Below are positions 1-6,688 of a stretch of 10,522 nt of DNA, piece after piece (the first letter of the stretch is position 1; the number at the start of each line of letters is the position of its first letter). The translations under genes were made by a program, and so were the position numbers. Location of the stretch: the NCBI GenBank assembly GCA_028097645.1, contig JAOHEU010000023.1, forward strand, positions 1 to 10,522, read 5' to 3'. The notes under the pieces were generated by a model. That model was not told where the DNA came from and made no database searches. It saw nothing but the letters and a program-made list of their open reading frames with translations. This DNA is from Candidatus Pelagibacter sp. (GTDB lineage Bacteria; Pseudomonadota; Alphaproteobacteria; Pelagibacterales; Pelagibacteraceae).

Positions 1-994
1 GAGCGTATTCGGCTATGTCACACATTCTATTTGAAAATCCCCACTCATTGTCATACCAGGCTGAAATTTTTCCCATATTTTTACCTACTACGCTAGTAAG
101 TGAAGCATCTACAATTGCTGATGATGAATTATGATTAAAGTCAATAGATACTAGTTTTTCTGATGTTATATCTAATATTTTTTTAGACTGATTTTTTGAA
201 ACTTCTTTGAAGGCTTCATTAATTTTTTCTTTGGTTATCTCTTTTTTTGTACAAAAAACTAATTCAATCAGGGACACATTTGGAGTTGGAACTCGCATCG
301 CAACACCTTCCAATTTACCTTTTAAGGGTGGAATTATTTCTCCTATAGCTTTTGAAGCTCCTGTAGATGTTGGTACAATTGATTGGCTAGCAGATCTTGC
401 TCTTCTAGGGTCTTTATGAGAATTATCTAAAATTCTTTGATCACTAGTAAAAGCATGAATTGTCGTCATAAAACCTTTTTCAATTTCAAAATTTTTATGA
501 AGTACATTTGCAACTGGCGCCAAACAATTTGTGGTACAAGATGCTGCAGAAATTATTTGATCATTTTTTGTAAGCTTTTCTTCATTTACACCAAAAACAA
601 TAGTTTTGTCTGCATTTTTACATGGAGCAGAAACTATAACTTTTTTTGCTCCATTATTGATATGAGCCAATAATTTTTCTTTTGAATTAAATTTTCCAGT
701 ACATTCAAAAACGTAATCAACACCAAATTTTTTCCAATCGATATCTTCAATTTTAGACTCTTGAGAAAAAGTAATTTTATTTTTATTTATAATTAAATGA
801 TTTTCATCATAATCAAGATCTGCATTAAATTTTCCATGAACAGAGTCATATTTAATTAGAGTGCAACTCGCTTCAGAATTAGATCTATTATTGATATGTT
901 TTATTTGGATATTTTTATTTTGGCTCTCAATAATCGCTCTAATTACCATTCTACCAATTCTTCCCATTCCATTGATGCCAACGTTTATAGTCAT
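1..994 (-). CDS. gap: Glyceraldehyde-3-phosphate dehydrogenase, C-terminus cut by window edge
   Basis: Interconverts glyceraldehyde-3-phosphate and 1,3-bisphosphoglycerate with NAD(P) in the cytoplasm. It reads open from ATG 994-992 to the left edge, giving 331 residues against about 335 for the family, so only a few C-terminal residues are missing. The N-terminal Rossmann motif GINGMGRIGR (residues 6-15), the catalytic SCTTNC with Cys153, the partner His180, the STGASKA stretch and a terminal YDNEWGFSNRM are all visible. At the end of the second Rossmann strand, where NAD-type enzymes usually have Asp, it reads INNR (Asn36-Arg37), so cofactor preference may be relaxed or NADP-leaning (inference). 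Its ATG overlaps the tkt stop as ATGA, so the two are probably co-transcribed and translationally coupled. Erythrose-4-phosphate dehydrogenase is the main alternative, but the NEWGFSNRM ending is also usual in alphaproteobacterial gap. Confidence 0.95.
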   Translation of the reverse strand, partial: MTINVGINGMGRIGRMVIRAIIESQNKNIQIKHINNRSNSEASCTLIKYDSVHGKFNADLDYDENHLIINKNKITFSQESKIEDIDWKKFGVDYVFECTGKFNSKEKLLAHINNGAKKVIVSAPCKNADKTIVFGVNEEKLTKNDQIISAASCTTNCLAPVANVLHKNFEIEKGFMTTIHAFTSDQRILDNSHKDPRRARSASQSIVPTSTGASKAIGEIIPPLKGKLEGVAMRVPTPNVSLIELVFCTKKEITKEKINEAFKEVSKNQSKKILDITSEKLVSIDFNHNSSSAIVDASLTSVVGKNMGKISAWYDNEWGFSNRMCDIAEYA

Positions 995-2955
995 ATTTTT
1001 TTTCTAAAAAGTCTTTTTGATTTATTGGCAATATTTGCCGAGGTTAAACCAAAGTGTTTATAAATTTCTTTGTAAGGTGCACTTTTTCCAAATGTATCAA
1101 TTCCAAAAGATAAGCCATCTTTACCTATATATTTTTTCCAACAATCTGTTGAGGCCGCTTCTATTGAAATTTTTATTTTTGTCTCATCAATTATTTTATG
1201 TTTATATGAGTTTGATTGAACATCAAAAAGATCTTGACAAGGCATCGATATTACTTTTGAATATATCTTATCTTTGGCTAATTTATGACTTGTTTCTATT
1301 GCTAAATTAACCTCAGAACCGCTTGCAAGTATTGTTAAATGAATTTTTTTATTTGTTCGCAAGACCTCATATGCACCTAGAGAACATTTATTAGTGTTAG
1401 AAATTTTTTTTCTTATTGGCTCTAGATTTTGTCTGGTTAAAGATAAGATACTGGGTGTTTTTGAACTTTTTAATGCATGTTCCCAACATTCAATAGTTTC
1501 CATTCTATCTGCAGGTCTAAAAACATTTAGGTTTGGGATAGATCGCAATCCTGATAATTGTTCTATAGGTTGATGAGTTGGACCATCTTCTCCAAGACCG
1601 ATTGAGTCGTGTGTCATGACATAAATAACTCTTTGTTGCATTAATGCAGACAATCTTATGGAAGGTTTACAATAGTCTGAAAATATCAAAAAAGTTCCTC
1701 CATAAGGAATAAAATTACTATGAAGAGCAAGCCCATTCATTATTCCACTCATTGCATGCTCTCTCACACCATAGTGAATGTAATTACCATTAAATTGACC
1801 AGGCTTAACTATTTTATGATGTTTAGTTTTAGTATTATTTGATCCTGCCAAATCTGCAGAGCCTCCAATTAAATTATTAGCAACACTAGTTAATGCATTT
1901 AAAGTAAGCTCTGAGGATTTTCTTGTAGCTAAACTTTTTAACTCTTTAATTGTATTTTGTTTTTCAGTTTGTAAAATTTTTGTAGTGTTATTTTTTAGTA
2001 AATTATTTATTTTTACTTTCTTCTTTTTGTAAATCTTGCTCCAGGCACTCTCAAGTTTTTCACCTCTTTTACCAATTTTTTTCCACTCATTTAAAATTTT
2101 AGATGGAATTTCAAAAGGTTTATAATCCCAATTAAGGGTATTTCTTACAAGTTTAATTTCTTCTAAACCTAAAGGGCTTCCATGAGATGATGATTTACCA
2201 GATTTATTTGGTGACCCATAACCAATTTTAGTTTTACAAGAAATAACAGTTGGTTTTTTTGCGTTTTGAACTTTTTTTAAAGCTCTAAAAATTTCTTTTT
2301 CATTGTGGCCATCGATAAGAACATATTCCCATCCATAACTTTCAAATCTTTTTTTATAATTATCTGAAACCGCTAAACTAGTAGGTCCATCAATTGATAT
2401 TGAATTATTATCAAAAAGCATTACTAAATTTTTGATCTTTAAATGTCCTGCTAAACTCATTGCTTCATGACTTATTCCTTCCATTAAGCAACCATCTCCT
2501 GCGAGAACATAGGTTTTGTGATTTATTATTTCTTTACCTAATTTTTTTTTTAAAATTTCTTGAGCAATTGAAAAGCCAACTGCATTTGCAATTCCTTGAC
2601 CAAGAGGACCAGTCGTTGTTTCAATTCCAGTATTAGGATGATACTCTGGATGACCTGCACAAATTGAATTAAGTTGTCTAAACTTTTTTATACTATTGAG
2701 AGAAATACTTTTATAACCAGTTAAATACAATAGAGAGTAAAGCAACATTGAGCCATGACCTGCTGACAAAACAAATCTATCTCTATTTAACCAATTTGGA
2801 TTTTTTGGATTAAATCTTAAAAAATTTTTAAACAGAACAGTTGCAACATCTGCCATACCCATTGGCATACCAGGGTGACCAGAATTTGCCTTTTGCACAG
2901 CATCAATTGAAAGAAATCTGATGCAATTTGCTAAATCATTGTGTAGTTTGCTCAA
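991..2955 (-). CDS. tkt: Transketolase
   Basis: Thiamine-diphosphate enzyme that moves two-carbon ketol units between sugar phosphates in the non-oxidative pentose phosphate pathway. At 654 residues it is full length (E. coli about 663). Visible landmarks are SGHPGMPMGMAD (residues 25-36, His27), GHGS with His67, the TPP/Mg motif GDGC at 153-156 followed by Asn183-Asn184, the middle-domain GLGEDGPTHQPIEQ segment and VREHAMSGIMNG carrying the TPP-activating Glu. The start is TTG: it sits 5 bases after an AGGA, an in-frame TAG lies a little upstream, and the N-terminus aligns with E. coli TktA from residue 1, while the next ATG falls inside the conserved GHPGM motif. It leads the leftward tkt-gap pair. 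Its substrates link it to the transaldolase gene near 6000, although that gene is in a different transcription unit. Confidence 0.97.
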   Translation of the reverse strand: MSKLHNDLANCIRFLSIDAVQKANSGHPGMPMGMADVATVLFKNFLRFNPKNPNWLNRDRFVLSAGHGSMLLYSLLYLTGYKSISLNSIKKFRQLNSICAGHPEYHPNTGIETTTGPLGQGIANAVGFSIAQEILKKKLGKEIINHKTYVLAGDGCLMEGISHEAMSLAGHLKIKNLVMLFDNNSISIDGPTSLAVSDNYKKRFESYGWEYVLIDGHNEKEIFRALKKVQNAKKPTVISCKTKIGYGSPNKSGKSSSHGSPLGLEEIKLVRNTLNWDYKPFEIPSKILNEWKKIGKRGEKLESAWSKIYKKKKVKINNLLKNNTTKILQTEKQNTIKELKSLATRKSSELTLNALTSVANNLIGGSADLAGSNNTKTKHHKIVKPGQFNGNYIHYGVREHAMSGIMNGLALHSNFIPYGGTFLIFSDYCKPSIRLSALMQQRVIYVMTHDSIGLGEDGPTHQPIEQLSGLRSIPNLNVFRPADRMETIECWEHALKSSKTPSILSLTRQNLEPIRKKISNTNKCSLGAYEVLRTNKKIHLTILASGSEVNLAIETSHKLAKDKIYSKVISMPCQDLFDVQSNSYKHKIIDETKIKISIEAASTDCWKKYIGKDGLSFGIDTFGKSAPYKEIYKHFGLTSANIANKSKRLFRKKI

Positions 2956-3008
2956 AATTATCCTGACTAGACTAAGAAGAATCTATTTAATAATATAAAT
3001 ATATATAT
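2956..3008. promoter_or_regulatory. Divergent intergenic region between tkt and the thiE remnant
   Basis: This 53-base, nearly pure AT region must hold the promoter of tkt-gap and, if it exists, that of the rightward thiE-efp run. Several TATATT/TATTAA-like hexamers occur and (AT)6 lies at 2999-3010, but no -35/-10 pair stands out from background. A full-length thiE would need roughly 150 more coding bases than fit here. Confidence 0.4.
2961..2964 (-). promoter_or_regulatory. Ribosome binding site of tkt supporting a TTG start
   Basis: Read on the minus strand, AGGA is followed by five bases and then TTG at 2955-2953. This is one of the few clear Shine-Dalgarno sequences in the window, and it fixes the tkt start where no ATG is available. 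Confidence 0.6.
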
Positions 3009-3487
3009 ATGAATTCTATAATCGAAAAAGAAAAAAAATTCAACAAATTTGTAAAAAAAATAATATCAAATTTATAGTTAATGATGACCCAATACTCTCA
3101 AAAACACTTAATGCAGATGGTTGTCATTTAGGTCAAAAAGATATGGATATAAAAAATGCTAGAAAAATAATTGGAAAAAAAATTATTGGAGTTACCTGCC
3201 ATAATTCTATCAAATTAGCAAAAGCTGCTATCAAAGAAAATGCTGATTATATTGCCTTTGGCGCTTTCTTTTCCACTAAAACCAAAAAAGTAATATTCAA
3301 GGCTGATATTAAAATTTTAAATAAAATTAAAAAGTTAACCAAAACCCCAATAGTTGCAATTGGTGGAATAAATTTTGATAATTATAAAAAACTGCTATTG
3401 AACAATGCTAATTTATTAGCTATTTCAAGCTACGTTTGGAATAATAAAAAATATAAACCCTTAGAAACTATAGTAAAAATTAAATGA
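3009..3487 (+). pseudogene. thiE: Thiamine-phosphate synthase-like gene, 5'-truncated and probably frameshifted
   Basis: The intact enzyme joins HMP-PP and the thiazole phosphate to make thiamine phosphate. The frame ending at TGA 3485-3487 carries clear ThiE/TenI signatures: FIVNDD at about 3071, ADGCHLGQKD at about 3113, then GVTCHN, ADYIAFGAFF and TPIVAIGGI. This frame is open back to a TAA at 2996-2998, yet the only ATG in it is at 3143, inside the conserved core; starting there leaves 114 residues and removes the IVNDD and GCHLGQ motifs. ATG 3009 lies in another frame and would join if the A8 run at 3053-3060 held nine A, giving 159 residues. Either way the first 50 or so residues are missing, including the Q-x-R-x-K diphosphate-binding strand (usual length about 200). 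Probably a decaying gene; a reduced functional protein cannot be excluded. Its stop overlaps the efp start as ATGA. Confidence 0.75.
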
Positions 3488-4044
3488 AGATTAACGCTGG
3501 CGAAATAAGAGTAGGAATGCTTTTAGAATATAAAAGTGATTTATGGCAAGTTCTAAAAACTCAACATGTGAAACCAGGTAAAGGTGGAGCATTTGCCCAA
3601 GTGGAAATGAAAAGTTTGGAAAAAAATACAAAATTAAATGAGCGATTTAGGTCTAGTGAGACTGTTGAAAAAGCATCATTAGAAGAAACTAAATTTAATT
3701 ATCTCTATGAAGATGAAAATAATTATTTTTTTATGGAACCAAAAACATTTGAACAAGTTGAAATCAAAAAAGAAATTGTTGGAGAACAAGGGAAATTATT
3801 AACTGAAAATCTAGAGGTGACTGTTAGTTTTTATAATGAAAATCCAATTTCAATTGAACTTCCAAATCAAGTAAAGTGTATGATAGAAACAACAGACGTT
3901 GCACTAAAAGGACAAACTGTTTCTTCATCTTATAAACCTGCAACACTTGACAATGGTTTAAACATTCAAGTACCTCCATTTATTGAGTCTGGCGATGAAG
4001 TCATCGTTGACACAAGAAATTTAGAATACGTCAAAAAAGTATAA
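3484..4044 (+). CDS. efp: Translation elongation factor P
   Basis: EF-P binds between the ribosomal P and E sites and rescues ribosomes stalled on polyproline. At 186 residues it has the normal family length. It has the N-terminal KOW-like domain with the HVKPGKGGAF loop (residues 28-37), whose Lys33 matches E. coli Lys34, the site of beta-lysylation there. OB domains follow, with the conserved GLNIQVPPFIESGDEVIVDTR signature near the C-terminus. No modification enzyme gene is in the window, so whether Lys33 is modified is unknown. The ATG overlaps the stop of the thiE remnant (ATGA), and suhB begins 4 bases after the efp stop. If thiE translation is disrupted, coupling to efp would also be affected. 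Confidence 0.97.
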   Translation: MKINAGEIRVGMLLEYKSDLWQVLKTQHVKPGKGGAFAQVEMKSLEKNTKLNERFRSSETVEKASLEETKFNYLYEDENNYFFMEPKTFEQVEIKKEIVGEQGKLLTENLEVTVSFYNENPISIELPNQVKCMIETTDVALKGQTVSSSYKPATLDNGLNIQVPPFIESGDEVIVDTRNLEYVKKV

Positions 4045-4048
4045 TTGA

Positions 4049-4789
4049 ATGATTTCTATATCATCAAATTTAAACATCATGATTAAAGCTGCTGAAAAAG
4101 CATCCAAATCTGTAATCCGTGATTTTGGTGAAGTTGAAAAATTACAAGTATCCAAAAAAGGACCCTATGATTTTGTTACAAAGACAGACAAGCATGTAGA
4201 AAAAGTTTTGATTGAAGAATTATCAAAAATTAAAAAAAATTATTCTTTTATAACTGAAGAAACTGGAATAATTAAAAATAAAGATAAAGAAAACATTTGG
4301 ATAATTGATCCAATAGACGGAACAACAAACTTTTTACATGGCATACCTCACTTTGCAATTTGTATTGCTCTTCAGTACAAAAATGAAATTGTAAGTGGTT
4401 TAATTTTTGATCCAATCAAAGATGAAATGTTTTTTGCAGAAAAAGACAAAGGAGCATTTTTAAATAACCAAAGATTAAGAGTATCAAAAAAAAATTCCAT
4501 TGATGATTGTCTATTTTCAAGTAACCATGAAGGTGTAAAATTTAGCAATCTTAATATGAGATATAGTGGATGTGCTGCCTTAGATTTGGCCTATGTTGCA
4601 TCTGGAAGACTTGATGGTTTTTTTCATAATAATATTAATCTTTGGGATATTGCTGCTGGAGAGATATTAGTTAAAGAAGCTGGGGGAATAGTAAATGATA
4701 TTCATAAATTTGATTTAAATAAGATAGATATTAAAGCCTCAAGTGCTGCAATTAATGACAAAATGTTGGAAAATTTAATTAACTTTTAA
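4049..4789 (+). CDS. suhB: Inositol monophosphatase family protein (SuhB-like)
   Basis: A Mg-dependent, lithium-sensitive type phosphatase of the IMPase family; SuhB-type members dephosphorylate inositol-1-phosphate and in E. coli also help rRNA antitermination. The metal-binding motifs are intact: Glu70-Glu71 in TEETG, Asp87 and Asp90 in IDPIDGTTNF, and Asp200 in LWDIAAGE. KGPYDFVTKTD and GCAALDLAYVASGRLDGFF are also typical. The 246 residues compare with 267 in E. coli; the deficit is mostly a shortened segment around residues 155-172, before the CAALDLAYV helix. The ATG at 4049 aligns with the E. coli start (LNIMIKAAEKA against LNIAVRAARKA). It sits 4 bases after efp, so it is probably co-transcribed. 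The true substrate (inositol phosphate, histidinol phosphate or PAP) cannot be told from the sequence. Confidence 0.93.
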   Translation: MISISSNLNIMIKAAEKASKSVIRDFGEVEKLQVSKKGPYDFVTKTDKHVEKVLIEELSKIKKNYSFITEETGIIKNKDKENIWIIDPIDGTTNFLHGIPHFAICIALQYKNEIVSGLIFDPIKDEMFFAEKDKGAFLNNQRLRVSKKNSIDDCLFSSNHEGVKFSNLNMRYSGCAALDLAYVASGRLDGFFHNNINLWDIAAGEILVKEAGGIVNDIHKFDLNKIDIKASSAAINDKMLENLINF

Positions 4790-4817
4790 TTGTGTTATAA
4801 AATTCTTTTGCTATAAG
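4790..4817 (+). promoter_or_regulatory. Possible promoter of rpmE
   Basis: TTGTGT (4790-4795), a 16-base spacer and TATAAG (4812-4817) with an extended TG one base before it resemble a sigma-70 promoter. The start point would fall about at the rpmE ATG (4825), implying a very short or absent leader. In DNA this AT-rich such matches are common, so the call is weak. Confidence 0.35.
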
Positions 4818-4824
4818 TCACGAT

Positions 4825-5055
4825 ATGAAAAAAGACATACACCCAAATTATCACACAATTAAGGTCGAAATGACTGATGGAACTCAATTTGAAACAAAAT
4901 CAACTTGGGGTGCTGAGGGTGATTTGCTTAAATTAGAAATTGATCCAAAATCTCACTCTGCGTGGACAGGTGGAAAACAAAAATTAATGGACAAAGGTAG
5001 AATAAGTAAATTTAATAAAAAATTTCAAAACTTTAAATCAGATAAGAAAAATTAA
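4825..5055 (+). CDS. rpmE: 50S ribosomal protein L31, Cys-free form
   Basis: L31 bridges the large subunit to the small-subunit head. The 76-residue protein opens with [19 protein letters not shown] and holds the [16 protein letters not shown] and HSAWTGGKQ blocks and a basic RISKFNKKF tail, as in alphaproteobacterial L31. It has no cysteine, so it is the zinc-free (C-minus) form. The trcR start follows its TAA with no gap, so the two are almost certainly one transcript. Confidence 0.96.
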   Translation: MKKDIHPNYHTIKVEMTDGTQFETKSTWGAEGDLLKLEIDPKSHSAWTGGKQKLMDKGRISKFNKKFQNFKSDKKN

Positions 5056-5643
5056 ATGTCAAATGCACCTTTGATGCCAATGGCTACAGCTGTTTGGTTG
5101 GTTGAAAATACAACACTCACTTTTAAACAAATTGCGAATTTCTGTAACTTGCATGAAGTTGAAATTCAAGGAATAGCTGATGGTGAAGTTGCAAAAGGAA
5201 TTAAAGCCTATAACCCGATAATCTCTGGTCAACTTTCTAGGGAAGAAATTGAATTATCGTCTAAAGATGAAAATAGACCTTTGCTAATCAAAAGCACTGA
5301 TATTGAAATTTCAAATAGTGAAAAAAAAATTAAAAGATATGTACCATTATCTAAAAGACAAGATAAACCAGATTCTGCATTATGGTTAATCAGACAGCAT
5401 AACATGCTAAAAGATTCCCAAATTGCAAAGCTAGTAGGAATTACTAAAAATTCGGTTACATCGATTAGAAACAAAAGTTATTGGAATTATAATAATTTAA
5501 ATCCAAAGGATCCTGTAGCTTTGAATCTATTCACCCAAAAAGATCTTGTGGAAGCACTAGAAAAAGCTGAGAGAAGAATAAAAAGAGAGAAAAAAGAAAA
5601 AGAAAAAGCTAAACAAGCTAAAGAAATTTCAAACATTGAATAA
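5056..5643 (+). CDS. trcR: DUF1013 family regulator (TrcR)
   Basis: A 195-residue alphaproteobacterial protein of the DUF1013 family, named cell-cycle transcriptional regulator TrcR in current annotation. The family opening APLMPMATAVWLVENTTL is present. The protein has two helix-turn-helix-like modules: residues about 10-55 (FKQIANFCNLHEVEIQGIADG) and about 105-145 (SALWLIRQHNMLKDSQIAKLVGITKNSVTSIR). A lysine/glutamate-rich, probably coiled-coil tail runs from about 165 to the end. DNA binding is inferred from these modules. The ATG abuts the rpmE stop, a neighbourhood I recall as common in alphaproteobacteria. Its targets in this organism are unknown. Confidence 0.88.
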   Translation: MSNAPLMPMATAVWLVENTTLTFKQIANFCNLHEVEIQGIADGEVAKGIKAYNPIISGQLSREEIELSSKDENRPLLIKSTDIEISNSEKKIKRYVPLSKRQDKPDSALWLIRQHNMLKDSQIAKLVGITKNSVTSIRNKSYWNYNNLNPKDPVALNLFTQKDLVEALEKAERRIKREKKEKEKAKQAKEISNIE

Positions 5644-5687
5644 ATTTAATAGACATCAAAATTTTATAGTGATAGTTACTCGCATTT

Positions 5688-5691
5688 AGGA
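5688..5691 (+). promoter_or_regulatory. Ribosome binding site of rpsU
   Basis: AGGA lies 6 bases before ATG 5698, a clear Shine-Dalgarno sequence. The preceding 40 bases contain TAGACA (5650-5655) about 17 bases from TAGTTA (5673-5678), a weak candidate promoter that would also serve the tRNA downstream. Confidence 0.45.
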
Positions 5692-5697
5692 TTATTT

Positions 5698-5892
5698 ATG
5701 AAAATAGAAGTTAAAGACAATAATATTGAACAAGCACTTAGGGTGCTTAAAAGAAAACTTCAACGTGATGGTTTTTTTAAAGTAATAAAATTAAAAAATA
5801 CTTACGAAAAACCTTCTGAAAAGAAAAAAAGAATTTTGCAAGAAAATATTAAGAGAGTTAAAAAGTTAAATAAACTTAAAAATAGAATTTAA
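5698..5892 (+). CDS. rpsU: 30S ribosomal protein S21
   Basis: S21 sits near the anti-Shine-Dalgarno end of 16S rRNA and helps mRNA binding at initiation. The 64-residue basic protein shows the family pattern: MKIEVKDNNIEQALRVLKRK, then LQRDGFFKVIKLKNTYEKPSEKKKR and a lysine/arginine-rich helical tail. It is slightly shorter than E. coli S21 (71). A separate AGGA site suggests translation independent of trcR, and the initiator tRNA begins 6 bases after its stop, so the two are probably co-transcribed. Confidence 0.95.
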   Translation: MKIEVKDNNIEQALRVLKRKLQRDGFFKVIKLKNTYEKPSEKKKRILQENIKRVKKLNKLKNRI

Positions 5893-5898
5893 CTATAC

Positions 5899-5975
<77 letters not shown>

Positions 5976-5983
5976 ATTCCAAA

Positions 5984-6682
5984 CTAAATTTTAAAATTAG
6001 ATTTTTTACTGTCTATTAAAAAAGCTTTTACAGTTTCCTGCGTTAATTGATCAAACGACTTTCCAAATTTTTTAATTTTTTCAATAATTGAAGGTGGAAT
6101 TGTAATGATGTGACAACCTAGTTGTTTTGCTTGCAAAAAATTATAAGGTTCTCTTACACTTGCCCATAAAATCTCTACGTTTTTAAATTTTTTTGCTAAC
6201 TTAATGCTTTTTACAAATTCTGGGACTGGATCTTTTCCAGTATCCCCTGCTCTTCCTGCAAAAATAGATATAATTACTTTTGTTTTTTTATTTATAACTT
6301 TTAAAATTTTTTCTGTTTGTTTGGCTGTATAAACAGCTGTGATATTTAATTTAATATTATTATTATTAAGTTCTTTTATTACTTTTCCAGTGAAATTATT
6401 TTTTGAATTAACGACAGGTACTTTAACGTATACATTTTTTCCCCAACTATTAATTTTTTTTCCCTGATCTATCATTGATTTTTGATCATCAGCAAAAACT
6501 TCTAGAGAAACAGGTCTATTTTTGCAAATTTTAAGTATTTGTTTTGAGTATAATTTATAATCTTTAGCTCCTGCTTTTCTCATTAAGCTAGGATTAGTGG
6601 TGAACCCTTTTACAATTTTAAATTTGTTAAATTTTTTTATTGAGGATAAATCAGCAATATCACAAAAAATTTTTGTATTCAT
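5984..6682 (-). CDS. tal: Transaldolase (short TalC/MipB-type family)
   Basis: Transfers dihydroxyacetone units between sugar phosphates in the pentose phosphate pathway. The 232 residues form the compact TIM-barrel version of the family. Visible are Asp8 in IFCDIAD, GFTTNPSL (27-34), the Schiff-base Lys87 in VYVKVPV, NITAVYTA (113-120) and the phosphate-site FAGRAGD (141-147). Glu61 (SLEVFA) and Phe141 sit where fructose-6-phosphate aldolases carry Gln and Tyr, favouring transaldolase over FSA activity (inference from known FSA/TAL comparisons). It follows pntB with a 6-base gap on the same strand, so it is probably the last gene of the pnt transcript. No good Shine-Dalgarno is visible. It is separated from tkt but metabolically paired with it. 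Confidence 0.92.
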   Translation of the reverse strand: MNTKIFCDIADLSSIKKFNKFKIVKGFTTNPSLMRKAGAKDYKLYSKQILKICKNRPVSLEVFADDQKSMIDQGKKINSWGKNVYVKVPVVNSKNNFTGKVIKELNNNNIKLNITAVYTAKQTEKILKVINKKTKVIISIFAGRAGDTGKDPVPEFVKSIKLAKKFKNVEILWASVREPYNFLQAKQLGCHIITIPPSIIEKIKKFGKSFDQLTQETVKAFLIDSKKSNFKI

Positions 6683-6688
6683 TTAGAT

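Noticed and set aside
207..673. Two short plus-strand open frames (207-419 and 437-673)
   Set aside because: Both lie wholly antisense to the well-supported gap gene and show no family features.
1017..1310. Plus-strand 97-codon frame antisense to tkt
   Set aside because: It is a shadow of the conserved tkt C-terminal coding region, with no recognisable motif or ribosome binding site.
2999..3010. (AT)6 dinucleotide run as a phase-variable promoter
   Set aside because: The repeat is short, and such runs are common in AT-rich intergenic DNA; there is no promoter spacing evidence to support switching.
3143..3487. A complete small 114-residue protein starting at ATG 3143
   Set aside because: Clear ThiE motifs continue upstream in the same frame (FIVNDD, GCHLGQ), so this ATG is internal to the homologous region.
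5229..5474. Minus-strand 81-codon frame inside trcR
   Set aside because: It is antisense to the DUF1013 gene, whose coding pattern is clear.
5984..6000. Near-palindromic AAATTTTAAAATT-type sequence between the tRNA and tal, considered as a bidirectional terminator
   Set aside because: It is all A/T, lies inside the last codons of tal, has no GC-rich stem and no following T run, and is expected by chance in DNA this AT-rich.
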